Shown here one piece after another: positions 1 to 11,560 of a stretch of DNA of 64,000 nt (positions within the stretch are counted from its first letter, which is position 1; each line of letters opens with the position of its first letter). The translations under genes were made by a program, and so were the position numbers. Origin of the DNA: Hevea brasiliensis (lineage: Eukaryota; Streptophyta; Magnoliopsida; Malpighiales; Euphorbiaceae). A model generated the notes under the pieces. It saw only the letters and a program-made list of their open reading frames with translations, was not told the origin of the DNA and searched no databases. The DNA lies in assembly GCF_030052815.1 (NCBI RefSeq), contig NC_079493.1, positions 119,685,132 through 119,749,131 on the forward strand. The letters are read 5' to 3'.

Positions 1-344
1 TGACAACACAAATACTACTCCTTCCTGTCCGAATAAGAAACTCATACCATAATCACCAATCCATGAAAAAATCAATAAAACATAAAAGTATTAAATTGAA
101 CTATAAATTGTTATACCAAAAGTTTTGAAAAGTTCTTTGAAATTGAAGCAGGGTCCCCAGATTTTCTGCCACTGATGGTTCCCTTGGAAGGACTATTGTC
201 TTTAATTTCTTGGCTTTCCTCATTTTTACGAGAGCTAGTTGGCTCCTTTCCACTAGATTTACTCCCATTCTCTCTTGAACTCATCCAAGAAGGAAGATTT
301 CTCTTTTTATCACTCTCTCCTTGATTTGTCTTTGAATTAGACAT
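1..344 (-). CDS. XRCC1: DNA-repair scaffold protein XRCC1, 5' part (two exons, runs off the left edge)
   Basis: Seen: on the minus strand an ATG at 344-342 opens a 76-codon exon (117-344) starting MSNSKTNQ and containing NLPSWMSSREN, then a Ser/Lys-rich stretch ending SISKNFSKLL. A GT donor follows at 116-115. The next exon begins after an AG at 26-25 and encodes EGVVFVLS (24-1) in the same phase before the window ends. Known: plant XRCC1 starts with a short basic segment and then one BRCT domain whose first strand reads like EGVVFVLSGF; the protein is a nuclear scaffold for base-excision and single-strand-break repair. Inference: this is the N-terminus plus the first residues of the BRCT domain, with most of the gene outside the window. 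An AG at 414-413 could be the acceptor of a 5'-UTR intron, so the first coding exon may reach 412. I recognised the family from memory of its motifs, not from a search. Confidence 0.85.
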
Positions 345-371
345 GTCAAAAGACACAAAAAAGGCTTAAAC

Positions 372-398
372 TTAAAACTTACTCCGAAGGTCCTCCAT
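372..398 (-). other. Short upstream ORF in the XRCC1 leader
   Basis: On the minus strand an ATG at 398-396 starts an eight-codon frame (MEDLRSKF) that ends in TAA at 374-372, 27 bases before the XRCC1 start codon. It lies in sequence that should be 5' UTR if the acceptor at 414-413 is used. Such a uORF could lower translation of the main frame, but this is inferred from position only. Confidence 0.35.
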
Positions 399-412
399 TG
401 ATTCCACTAAAC

Positions 413-1083
413 CTGCAATCCAAGAAATATACTGCGTTAAATAAATACAAATACACAACCTGAATACACCAATAACAAAGCTTTAACATAATTTTGAACC
501 AAAACAATGTAAGACAAGCTAAGTCGAATGCCATATTAATTGATTCCAAGTTACTGAAATATCCCATCAATAAGCATGAATCATTTCAAATGCTCTTAAA
601 ACTTGGAATTTTATGCCAATCGAATGTCCAAAAAAAAAAAAAAAACACGTTAATTTCCAGTTTCGGTGCTAAATTCCAAAATCCTAATCAATAAATAAAC
701 GATTAATAACAGTGATTAATCTACATAGAAAGAATTTGCATTGTCAAGTTACGGCAAAAATTCTAGCACCTGGTCGCCGAATCACCGATAAATACAAATT
801 GAAAACTAAACTAGGCCACTACACCTGAACTCCTATTAGGTTCTTCTTCTTCTTCCGTTTTTCCTTTCCCCGAACTCTGAGATGGCCATGCAAGTGCTTA
901 TTGAGGAACGCATTAGTGAAGTAACATTTACTTCAAAATAAAGTCACCATGGAATCTCTCTGAACGCATAAATTACCAAGTTACTTAAGAAAAACGCAGG
1001 GAACTATTTCTTTCCTCGGGGATTTTATTCACTACCTCACTTGTCCCGTTGATTTAGTGATTTTGTTAAGATAGTCCCGCGCT
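413..1083. other. XRCC1 leader/promoter region, no separate gene
   Basis: No coding frame of note. On the minus strand, sequence near 840-890 is purine-rich and looks like a plant 5' UTR. The AG at 414-413 would close a leader intron of roughly 400-450 bases. I could not fix a transcription start or TATA box. Confidence 0.3.
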
Positions 1084-1165
1084 GTGGACGTGCCGGAGTG
1101 GTTATCGGGCATGACTAGAAATCATGTGGGCTCTGCCCGCGCAGGTTCGAATCCTGCCGTTCACG
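1084..1165 (+). tRNA. tRNA-Ser (anticodon AGA)
   Basis: An 82-base cloverleaf without introns. The acceptor stem pairs GTGGACG (1084-1090) with CGTTCAC (1158-1164), with one G-U pair, followed by discriminator G, as usual for serine tRNAs. The anticodon loop CTAGAAA sits on an ATGA/TCAT stem and gives anticodon AGA (UCU and, with inosine, UCC/UCA codons). The long variable arm TGGGCTCTGCCCG is the class II mark of tRNA-Ser. Internal pol III promoters are visible: A box at TGCCGGAGTGG and B box GGTTCGAATCC. A run of five T just after the gene is the expected terminator. CCA is not encoded. Confidence 0.97.
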
Positions 1166-2863
1166 GTTTTTCTGGTCTTCGGGTTTTGGATCAGTTTTGT
1201 CGGGTTGGGACTAAATGTAACTATTGGATCTTTAAAAAGAAAATTTATTTTTTTTAAACTATATATATATATATACATAACTTGAAAATAAACATGTCAG
1301 TTTTAGTGTTTAGCTCCTAATTTTCTCTGTTCATGCTTTGTTTTTTTTTTTCCTATTGTGTAATTTTTAAATTATTTGTTATATTAAAATATATTTTAAT
1401 CCATAAAAAGTTTTAGTATAACATTTTAATTAAAAATAAATGTAAAATATATTTTATATTATAAATATATTTTATATAATAAATAAATATAAATTTTAAA
1501 CCAATAGATTCTTTTGTTAATAAAAAAATTTTAAGAATCATATTGTAATTTATCGTTACTTTCTCAAATTCAATTTAATCTATCTGATTATAATTGTAAC
1601 AATTAATTAAGTTTTGACTGTAAAATATATAAGAAAAAATTTTGACTATAATCATAAAAAGCCTAAAAATTTTAGAGCATTTAGTTTTTTGTTCTAGATT
1701 GAACCAATAAAACTTCAAATTTAGTTCGATTCATCACTTCTAGTTTAGGAGCTCGTGGATGCCCCTAACCAACTTCCTAATATCCGGTTTATGACTGGCA
1801 TGGGCTATGAACCATTAATCCAATTGCCTCTTAGGTTTAATTAATATTGGTTTTGATCCAATTCACACAATTCATATCGGTTATTGGTTGGGTTTACCTC
1901 TGTGTACGCCCACCACCTTTCCAAACTCATTGCATGTTTATGCGCCTTTCACCTCCACAGCCACTTATTAGAATTGACCTTGACGGCCATATTCATCTCC
2001 AATCATAATCCCCTTTATCTCCCTCTCATAGTCACCCGTACAAAAAAATGAGGCACTTATTATCTATATTCCTCTCTTTCCACCACCCAACTTCACCCCT
2101 TAATCTCACATCTTGCTACACTCTATTATGAGCAACTCCTAATATTGTCTAATCTCTTTATTCTATCCCAACTTACCCATTGTCATAATTAGCAATAGTG
2201 GCAACAAAAACATCTAACTCAAGTTTTTTTATTCTTCCTTGTTGTTACTTTTGTTTATTTTAAAAACAATTTGATTTATTAACAGTTTGGGAAAGTGCGA
2301 GTGGAGTTAGATATTGGGTGTATCGACTATGCATTTTCTGACTTTTAATCAAATAATTATAAGAATCTGAATATACTGAATGCATCTTATCTAAGTGAGT
2401 ATTTATAGCATTTGACTGAACCTAGAAATATCTAGAATCGCACTCTTTTATATTTTGCGCGTCCTATAGTTCTTGTTGCAACTGCTTGTAATTTTTCTAT
2501 AACTTAATACATTATCTACTGCAACAGTAACTTCTCCATCCTACTATTTAATTAACCACCAAAAGAATATCTAAATACTTATTTTAGGCGTCTTAATTAA
2601 CAAAATTAATTTTACAAAAAAATTAATTAAAATTAATTATGAGTGTGAACACAAAAATTATATTTTTGATGTAAATAATTGTCAAATTATCTTTGCAAAT
2701 ATATCATTCTATTGAATGGTGCTACTTCTCAACTAAGTTTTTATATTCTAGCGATGTGGATCATATTCCTGCGATTATCAACATCGATCTATTTTTTGTT
2801 TTTCATTTTATCTATTCTATATATGGTGAATTTGATTTATTTGACTAACAAATTAAAGGGAAA
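1166..2863. other. AT-rich intergenic spacer
   Basis: No coding frame, RNA gene or clear repeat boundary seen. 1240-1700 is very A+T-rich with an (AT)n run near 1260-1276. 1740-2660 has moderate composition and no recognisable protein similarity. It ends at the GAGAG duplication flanking the next retrotransposon. Confidence 0.6.
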
Positions 2864-2868
2864 GAGAG

Positions 2869-3746
2869 TGATGAGGAGTCGCCAGAACCACTTCCATTGT
2901 TTAGGGGCCCCATTACCAGAGCAAGGGCAAGGGAACTTCAAAATATGGTTATTGAGCATTGGAGGCACCAGGAGATTTATGCCAATCACGTGGGACTACC
3001 ATGCTTACTATTGGAGACTAAGTGGATCATGTTAGCCTAAATCGGTGATAGAGACATGCCTCACGGTGCCACGTCATCATCCAAGTAGTTACATGGCATG
3101 CCACACGGTGCCACATCAACATCCAAGTAATGACACGGTGCCACATAAGCATCCAAGTGGTGACATGGAATTCACATAATTACTTGATCGCCATCTAACT
3201 TGTACACATCGCTTGAGGTGATTTAGCCATTTAAAATAAGAAGTGAACAGATTGTGCTACTTGTCACATGAAGAATGAAGCCTTTCCTTGTGGTCCTGAA
3301 TCTGGAAGCTTCTACCCATTCTTACCACCATAGTTTAAGGGAAATGAGCTGCATTTCTTTTGTCCTATAGTGCCATGTAGGTAGAATTCTGTTGGCACCA
3401 CCTATATATATATTTGTCTTCTTCATTTTAGGGTTTTTCATATTAGATTCATATTGAGAGAGTGTGTGTAAATTCAGCCACCATTAGAATGACTGAGCTA
3501 TGAATTTTTTTTTCCTTATTTATTGTAAGAACTTGAATTCAAGCAACTTGATCAAATTGCTTGTCTTATTCTGATGATCAATGTGCTCTTAGACAGGTTC
3601 TAATTATATCTTAACACTTGATTAAATCAATTTCTTTTCATTTGCATTTCTTCTTAGTGCCTTATCACATTGGTTGATATTATGTTGAGTGCAACTACTG
3701 CCTTGTTGGATGGATGAACTTGGGTGCTGTTTGTGAGTGCTTATCA
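2869..3746 (+). repeat. 5' LTR of the outer Ty3 element
   Basis: Starts TGATGAGGAG and ends GTGCTTATCA. It matches 21880-22766. It contains a short tandem block (about 3055-3175) with three units of the kind GCCACATCAACATCCAAGTA, and a remnant of the pol C-terminus that stops at 3038-3040. Near 3402-3412 there is a TATATATAT run that could serve as the LTR TATA box. Confidence 0.92.
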
Positions 3747-3749
3747 TCT

Positions 3750-3761
3750 TAGTATTAGAGC
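3750..3761 (+). other. Primer-binding site (initiator tRNA-Met type), outer element
   Basis: TAGTATTAGAGC, three bases after the 5' LTR, is a two-mismatch version of the plant TGGTATCAGAGC primer site used to start minus-strand cDNA synthesis. Confidence 0.75.
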
Positions 3762-4321
3762 ATAGGACGTCCAAACAAGGTATTTATCTATGTTACTAGT
3801 GTTTATCTTCTATTTGTTTCTTCTTCCATACTTGTTAACTGGTTCTGGTTGTTAGAATCCATTCGGTTCTGTTTTATTCTGCCTAGGGGTCATCTTGTGC
3901 CTGGTTTTGTTACTGGACCTTATTTTATTTCTTAGTGTGTCTTTTTTATTTATGTTTTGTTCATATTATGCTTGATGAAAACCAACTATTGGGGCTTAGT
4001 ATGATTTTGTTTTTGTTTCTTTAATATCTGTTTTGTTGAGTTTGCCTTAGGGTCTTGGGTTAATCAAGCTGTAACCATTTTTCTAGCTATCTTATTTTGT
4101 TTCCTTGAGTTTGATATCAAGCATGAGGGATTGTTAGAAAATAAGTTACTGATTAGGATGAGTTTGTGCTATAGATGTGCATTGTTTTTTCTTGATTGGT
4201 GATATTAGACCTACTAGCATACTAGACCTGATTGGTAACTTATTTGGGTCATTAAAGTTAGATTTGCCCATTTCACTTGAAACTGTACCAGCATTATTTG
4301 GGTGTGTTTAGGGCACTGTAT

Positions 4322-4880
4322 GTCAATTTTGGGGGTTGTTTGACATTGTTTGCCAACTGAACCAAAATTTACGGTAGATTTAATCAAATCTAGTTCACAT
4401 AACAAACAAATCCAGAAACTCTAAAAATTTACAGATAGATTATACTACATTTCAGTAGTTTCTGTGTCAATTTTGGGGGTTGTTTGACATTGTTTGCCTA
4501 TCGAACTAAAATTTTGTGGCAGACATAATTAAATTTAGTTCACATAACAAACCAACCTAGAAAACTCTAAAAATTTACAGGCTAATTCTGCTACATTTTA
4601 GTAGTTTCTGTGTCAATTTTAGAGGTTGTTTGACCTTGTTTGCCTACCGAACTAAAATTTTGCATCAGACCTGATTAAATTTAGTTCACATAATAAACCA
4701 ATCTAGAAAACTCTGAAAATTTATAGGCTGATCATAATTCATTTCAATAGTCTCTGTGTCAATTTTGGGGATCGTGTGATATTGTTTGCCTATCGAACCA
4801 AAATTTTGCAGCAGACCTGATTATTTTTTGTTCACATAGTAAACCCATCCAGAAACTCCTGAAATTTTACTAATAGTTAA
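4322..4880 (+). repeat. Tandem repeat, period about 146 bp, 3.8 copies, in the outer element's leader
   Basis: Units start with GTCAATTTT at 4322, 4466, 4612 and 4758, giving periods of 144, 146 and 146. Each contains a TTGTTTGACATTGTTTGCC-like block, a TTAGTTCACATAA block and an AGAAACTCT-like block, diverged from one another. The fourth is incomplete. The array sits between the primer site and gag, in untranslated leader. Weaker related sequence may precede it from about 4185. Confidence 0.9.
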
Positions 4881-5102
4881 TCAGTATTGGGTTGCCTATG
4901 TTTACCAAATTTTAGATCAAAATACATTTATTTGTGTAGTGAACCAAAATTAGTGCATATCTTTGGTGAATTGTATGAACTGCTGGTATCTATGCTAAGT
5001 TGATTGTGAAATTCTATATTTGAGCTCAATATCACTTTCTTAGGTTGTCTCTTTTCCTGTTTACAAAATCGTTTAATTTGGTGTCTATCTTTTATCTTTG
5101 AG

Positions 5103-6128
5103 ATGGAACCTAGGATGGAAGAGTATGCTGATCCAATTTAGTTGAAGATGAGTTTGAAGAAGCATATGAGCATGGAATTATCAATTTGGTGGTAGGGGAT
5201 TTCTGCCACCGAGGGGTAGAGGAGCTAGAGGCAGATTTGGTGGGAGAAATTTCAGGTATGATGACTACAGAAATAGGGGAGTGCATAATGGGCTAGTTGA
5301 TGCAAATGTGGGAAGCATAAAATTGAAATACCATCTTTCTATGGTAAGGAGGATCCAGATGCATATATTGAATGGGAAAGGCAGATTGAGATGATCTTTG
5401 AGTGTCATAATTATAGTAAAGAGAAGAAAGTGAAATTGGCAACAGTAGAATTTAAGGATTATGCCTTGGTGTGGTGGGATCAATTGGTTGCAACGAGGAG
5501 GAGAAAAGGCTTGAGGGGAATTAGGACATGGGCTGAAATGAAGGAAATAATGAGAAAAAGATTTGTGCCATCACATTATAGTAGAGAGGTGAAGTTGAGA
5601 TTGCAATAACTTACACAAGGAGCTAAGAGTGTGGAGGAGTATTACAAAGCTATGCAAATTGCAATGATTAGAGCTGAAGTGGAGGAAGATGAAGAGTCTA
5701 CCATGGTTAGGTTCTTAAATGGCTTAAATCCAGACATCAGGTTTATGGTGGATTTGCAAAATTGCAGAACAGTGAAGCAAATGATGCAGGTTGCTATTAA
5801 GACCAAAAAAGAGATGAGAAGGAAGTGGGCTGCCAAGAACACTCAACCCACATACAATCCAACTTCCAAGCCACCATGGAAGCCAAATTGGAGTGGAACT
5901 TCCAAAATAGAGAAAGAGGAACCTAAATTCAGGAAGGAAGAATGGAAGGGCAAAGGAAAGCTAGAAGGGAAACCAGAAGAAAAGAATAAGAAGGTGGAGA
6001 ACCGAGCTAGAGATGTGAAGTGCTTTAAGTGCTTAAGGAGAGGACACTATGCAAATGAGTGTGCTAACAAAAGAGTAATGTTTATTATAGATTATGGAGA
6101 ATGGGAAAGTGGAGAAGAAGCGTTGTAG
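5103..6128 (+). pseudogene. Degenerate gag of the outer element
   Basis: Capsid/nucleocapsid polyprotein gene. The likely ATG is at 5103, but TAG follows at 5139 and further breaks occur before 5290 and at 5607 (TAA). Between breaks the retrotransposon Gag core is clear: an EDPDAYIEWE-type segment near 5340, then ALVWWDQL (about 5465-5488), then KSVEEYYKAM. Near 6020-6060 there is a zinc knuckle CFKCLRRGHYANEC with spacing C-x2-C-x4-H-x4-C. Lys/Glu-rich sequence separates the core from the knuckle. The frame ends at TAG near 6126; protease follows in an overlapping frame from 6094. Confidence 0.85.
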
Positions 6129-6386
6129 AAGTGAGCGTGATGATAGTGATGTTGAGTTTGTGGATGAGGGAGACCAAGCTCCCATGGAGGGCTACACCCT
6201 TGTCACCATGTGCACATTTAGTGAACAAGCTGAATTGGAGGATAATGATGCTATTCAAAGGGAGACAATCTTTCATAAAAGGTGTTTGGTGAATGACAAA
6301 GTGTGTAGGGTGATTATTGATGGAGGGAGCTGCTGTAATGTTACTAGTTCTCTTATGGTTGAAAAGTTAGGAATGCGCACTACTAA
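6094..6386 (+). pseudogene. Protease region of the outer element, first part
   Basis: Aspartic protease module. The active-site strand reads VIIDGGSCCNV (about 6310-6345), where DGG replaces the usual DSG/DTG, as is common in this type of plant Ty3 element. The frame is cut exactly at 6386 by the younger element whose LTR starts at 6387. The remainder resumes at 15326 after the ACTAA duplication. Acidic linker residues precede the protease core. Confidence 0.85.
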
Positions 6387-8138
6387 TGTAACACCCCTGA
6401 TTTTTTTATATATTATTATTGGGCTTCGTGTAGGTATCCTCAATTCGAGGAAATTCGACAGTTATCCGGATCTGTGAATTTCCGGCCAGACAGACCAGCT
6501 AACGGAAAAGTCTCCGAATTGGATCGAGGTTTTGGCTACCCCACCATTGTCAGGCATCCCGAGCGCGTTCTCGAAGTCGGAATCGGCAAAGGTAAACCCG
6601 AACCTTGCTTTTTCGTAATTTTCTAGTGCTTAAATAGGATTAAAAATCCATAAAATATTCGTGGTAGCTTAGAAAATTATGATTCTTTTTGCAATAGCTT
6701 AGTAATATTGCTAAGGACCGCGGGGCAAAGTTTTAGAATTTTTAGAGCTTATTTGGGCAGTTTTTTGCAAAAATGGTCAATTATAAGGACTAAATTGAAA
6801 TATTACATACTGTGATGGATGATTGATTTGATGGGCCCAGGAGGGGCTGTGTGATATAATTGAGTTGTGGATATATGGATTGTGAGTATAGAAGTGTGTT
6901 TTGAACCCTTTTGCAGGTTGGGTAGGTCCTAGGTGTAGGGGAGACTCTGCCGGATTTTCGGCACGACTTAGGACGTAATTGGTCTTTTCTTGAATTGTAT
7001 TGAGTCAATTGTATTAAATAATTGTAATATAATTGTCAGGTGAGCGATGCCTTCTTCCTCCGCCCACCGCCATGATTGTCGTCAAGTCCGTGAGTAAAAT
7101 ATTAATTTTAATTATAATTTCGATATTATTATATGTTCAAGATGCCCATGCATCACTTATATGCATATATTTATGTAGTTAAACTCTAGGCACGATTTAT
7201 GTTGCATTGATAATCATAAAGTGCCATGAATGTTGTTGCGGTAATTTGGAGCAGTGTGCGTGCGTTGGCGTGCGTGTGATGTGGTGTGGACTATGGATAG
7301 GACGGGTAGTCACGGCTTGAGTTCTTCGCTGGGACCCGATCCTTCGAGGGGTAGTCACGGCTTGAGTTCTTCGCTGAGACCCTCGATTTGGTTATTAAAT
7401 GGAAGTCCGAGCTGAGTTCTTCGCTGGCACCAGGTTGGATTTAAGAGAGCTGTATAGGGGATCAGCTCCCATATATTATGATTGATGTTACAGGGTGCGT
7501 GAGTGCTCCAAATTACCTTTTTGATGATATGATGTGAAAATGTTGTTGATGATGCATTTCACTCTACAGGGTGCATTAGTTTTAGATAGTTATAGAGATT
7601 ATGGTTAAAATTGATATTTTACTCTCTGAGTCGAACGCTCACTCCTGTTCAAAAATTTTTACAGCCCACAGGAGGATATTTCTTTGAGGTTAACCTGCTT
7701 TCTCCCTCGCAGGTCAATTATTAATGTTTGTGTAAACTGGTTAAATCTTAGAATTTTCGCATGTGTTAGAAGTATTTATTTAATTTTGGTCTTTAATATT
7801 ATTACCATGTTGGACCTGTAAACGTATAATGATATGCATGTTTGATGGACTGGATGAGGGAGCTGAGCTCCCATATGTTTTTATGATGATATGAGTATGT
7901 GGAGGGTGAGCTGAGCTCCCCAATTGAGTATTTATTGTGTTTACAGGTCGGGTGAGTCAAAAACTCCTCGTTGAAAGGTCCATTTTATGGCCGGACTCTG
8001 TCCGTTTGGTTTCTTGAATTTGGGCCCAAATGGGCCTTAGAGTTGGGTTAATGAACAGTTAGGCTTACTACGGGCCTCGGGGGCTTTAGGCTGGCCCAAG
8101 TCCTAGTGCCGGTCCGGCCCATAGGTTGGGTCATGACA
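6387..8138 (+). repeat. 5' LTR of the Tekay-like element
   Basis: 1752 bases, TGTAACACCCC...GTCATGACA. It contains a threefold GAGTTCTTCGCTGG motif (about 7315-7430), each preceded by related sequence. Near 7025-7090 it differs from the 3' LTR by several small indels. Confidence 0.93.
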
Positions 8139-8142
8139 AATG

Positions 8143-8154
8143 TGGTATCAGAGC
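8143..8154 (+). other. Primer-binding site (initiator tRNA-Met), Tekay-like element
   Basis: TGGTATCAGAGC, four bases after the 5' LTR, is a perfect match to the usual plant initiator-tRNA primer site. Confidence 0.93.
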
Positions 8155-11100
8155 TTAGGCTCCAGATTCATAGGGAAAAATTATCTAAGTGTTGGGAAGA
8201 GTCTACTAGGAGTCACATGCGGAGTATAGGATTCTGTTTCGTCTTTTCCTGTAATTCTTTGTTTCTAGATTCTACGTTATACCTCGGGAAATATAAGATT
8301 ACCTCAGTTAGTGTCTTGATTTTCGTGGAGTACACAGAAATGTGAAATAGAGTTAGTAGACATGTGAGGTCTATCATGAGGATACGTACTCCAAGAAATG
8401 TTATATTTTTGTCAGTATGGGTTTAAATGGTGTGCCCATTTCGTGTAAGGCACGAGCACATAAAAGTGAGTCTTAAAAGTACAGTTGCCCTAGATAAGGA
8501 TGAGGATACCACTCATCGGTAGATGACCCAGTCATAATAAGTTTGTGATAATAGAAGATTCGGAGAGATAAGAAATTAGGAGACCTAGTGCGTCAGACGT
8601 ATCGTAGTAACTATACAATGTTCTCGATGTCCGCTCTGTAAGTCGCAGATTATAGTACCGACATGAGATTATTGTGTAGAGTGCGTACTTCCTGTAGTGC
8701 TTATGATGAGGATGTTTCTGCTTTGGTACAGTAATACCATAACAGAGTTCTATATCTGCAGAGGAGTTGGGAACTCCTAGTTAGGGGTCTAGAGTTAGAA
8801 TATTGAGAGGTCACAGTGGGGTGATAACTAGAGTCAGTGACTCAGTTACCCTAGCATGAGCTAGAGTTACAATAAGAATTGCCATCGCACTGCAGGTTTG
8901 GATTAGTTGCAAAGTAAAGGTGACACCTATAGAGTGAGATTATCTAGTATTCAGTATGGAATTTTGGATGGTTTTTGCAATATGACAAACATTTGGTTAG
9001 AACTTAGTGAGAATAGTATACCTTGTGTGTATCAGTATGAAATAAAGTACAACCCTACTACCTAGGGAAAGTCAGAACTATGAATTGATGATTCACAGAG
9101 CTATAATATGATAGGAGAGTCATTAATTTGACATGGTTTTGGGCAAGGTGGTAAATGTAGTATCTTTGTTGCAGCAAGTTAGGGTATAGTCCTATCTTTT
9201 GTAAGGGATCGAAAGTTATTACTAATAATGGTGACCAACAAAATAGTGCCCCAGATGGGACTGTAGAGTGTGGTAGAGAGAAGTTGGCTCAGGTATCCTG
9301 CAGAGGATGCAAGTTCTATTATAGGAATCATATATAATCAGATCACGATGGATGTAAATCCTTTGAATTGGATGACGAGTTTGGGTGCCCGGAACCTTAA
9401 ATTTTGGCTAATTGAGTAAACATGGATAATAATAATAATAACAAATAAATAAAATTACTACAGAATCAGTTCTCGAGGTGGTAAGGGTATTATGTAAGCT
9501 AAAGGATAAGAATAGAGATCATACAATAAAAGTATGACTGTAATTTCTCGAAGTTCCTTTCTAATTTCAAATTATTCAAAACAATAGTACAATCTAATTA
9601 TAATAGTGTTAAGAGTAATAAATTAGCGAAGATAAATCACAGAAGGCCAATGGATAAAGAAAGTGCAGAATGAAAGTTTGGACAATTGATTGCAGATGCA
9701 ATATAATCTAAATGCTAATGGAAGTACTAGCTAGAGTGGTCAAATGACCAAATCTGAGTAGCATAGACATATGATAATGCGATAGAGACTCTGAAAGATA
9801 TAGTTAGCAAGTACAGCTATTATGTTAGGAAGAAGAATGGAACCAGGGATAGAATAGTCAAGTTCTATTTTGGGTAAGACAAAGGAAATAAATGAAAGGA
9901 CAACCTAAAGAGCGCATAATAAAAGGAACAAAGTTAAGATATAGGATAGGCTAAGTGTTATTCTTGGCAAGGAGAATGACAAGGATGGAAAACCCAAAAT
10001 GGGACCACATTAGTGAGAAAAGTGATGGAGGTATGGAATACAATAATAATGAGTAAATGTTAGAAGGTGTGCGATGGTATTGCGGACTACCTAAATAGGT
10101 AGAGAAAGAGAAGTTAGTAAGCAGTAAGTTGAATAAAAGTCAGTCTAAGGGATCAAATAGGTATGATGAGAGGAAAAGAATGATAGATAATGACACATAG
10201 GTTTTAGGTTAGACTTTTGAGATAGTGAGAAGGTAGTTAGAGGTTCGTTATGAATGTCAGGCAAACATTTTTAGTGTGATCAATCACTTTGCAGTGACGC
10301 AATAACGACAGAGCAACAGTAGGGGTAGAATAAAAAGTGACAAGTATGGATGGTAATAAATCACTAGAAAGTTTAAGGATCAAATTAATGACCATAGATA
10401 AGGGTGGAATTAGTGTTTGAAGAATCTATTAGCGAGAGAAATCTTTCAGGATTCAATAAGGGTTAAGGGCACAATATAAACGATGATAGATATGAATCAT
10501 AGGTCGAGTATAAGTAAAGTTAATAAATTATAAAATATTATGTCAGGAAGGACGATGATATAGTAAAGGGTTCATGCAGATGATACCTTATAGGTAGAGC
10601 ACAATTGTGCTAGGAGATGATGAAATTTGAAGAGAAAAACTAAGAAACATAGGTTAAACATTATTATATGGACAATCGGGCGTAGTTGAATATAGAGGAT
10701 ATTTTTCTTTCTTTTCAAGTTTAGCTCGTGTTTTTGATTCCAGAGCGTTATATAAGGAGCAGAGACTGAGGCAAGGAGACCTAGTTATTTGAGATTTTGA
10801 TAGGCACCAATTCATATATAATTTCCTGATATGAGAATGACAGTAAGTGCATACCTAGTGTTAAGTATGAAAGGACGATTAGAGTAATGACAGGAGTTAA
10901 ATTGAGTTAGCTACTAAGGCTTGCGACTGTTTTAAACAATGAGCTAGATGAAGTACTATTTATGGATGAGTTTCAATAGATGAAATTGTTGCTGATGGGT
11001 AATTTGAGGTTGAAGTTTAGAAAGCTATGGGCAGTATATATGATTATATTAAGGAGAATAAACACGTGAAGTATCTTGTTTGGAATTAAGGCATGACACA

Positions 11101-11560
11101 TATTTCCTACAGCCGTGTTAGTTCAGATGGAACTTATAGTTTATGGGGCTCATATTCATCCAGGATAAGCAATTTCCTACTAAGGCTGGTAGGGAATGAT
11201 AATGTTCTTATAGTTAAGTTGGAAAAAAGGGGGTACAAAAAAAAATTTCTCTATGGGTAATTATAAGTGTTACATAAGGTGAAGAATGTGCTGGTAGGAG
11301 TAAATCATAGGGTTAGAATTCTCGAAGTAATGAAACTAGTAATCAAGATAAGACTAAGAAATAAAAAGAAAGTTAAAGTTGATGATGGGATAGACATCTT
11401 TGAAGGAAAAGGTGTAAGGATGAGATAGGACTAAAATTAAGGAATAAGTACAGCAGGTTGAAAAGATACCAACAATACCAAAAATAGGAAAAGGGAAGTG
11501 GATAAGATCCAAAGGACAGGAAGAGAGCTCGATAGAGTCAGTTATAATGATGAGGATAAG
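8155..11560 (+). other. Unrecognised 3.4 kb interior of the Tekay-like element (gag/PR/RT position)
   Basis: This stretch occupies the place of leader, gag, protease and reverse transcriptase but shows no long frame and none of the expected motifs. I looked for a Gag DWW core, a zinc knuckle, the DSG/DTG protease site and the FIDD polymerase site. A CRGC segment at about 9301-9312, following an acidic stretch, is the nearest thing to a relic of gag and is weak. The plus strand is conspicuously C-poor and purine-rich: 5 C in 10141-10200 and 4 C in 11341-11400, against about 12 C in 11581-11640 in the coding part. It is either heavily decayed coding sequence or replacement sequence as in non-autonomous elements. 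Confidence 0.7.

Noticed and set aside
383..412. A 30-base mini-exon of XRCC1 between AG and GT.
   Set aside because: The next usable acceptor is too close for a plant intron and would put the coding exon out of frame; the sequence is better read as continuous leader.
4322..4880. Regular repeats that could be mistaken for a CRISPR-like array.
   Set aside because: The whole 146-bp unit is repeated head to tail with no unique spacers, and it lies within a retrotransposon leader in a plant genome.
8106..8345. A 79-codon frame.
   Set aside because: It straddles the LTR end, primer site and leader of the Tekay-like element; no domain, and the context rules out a gene.
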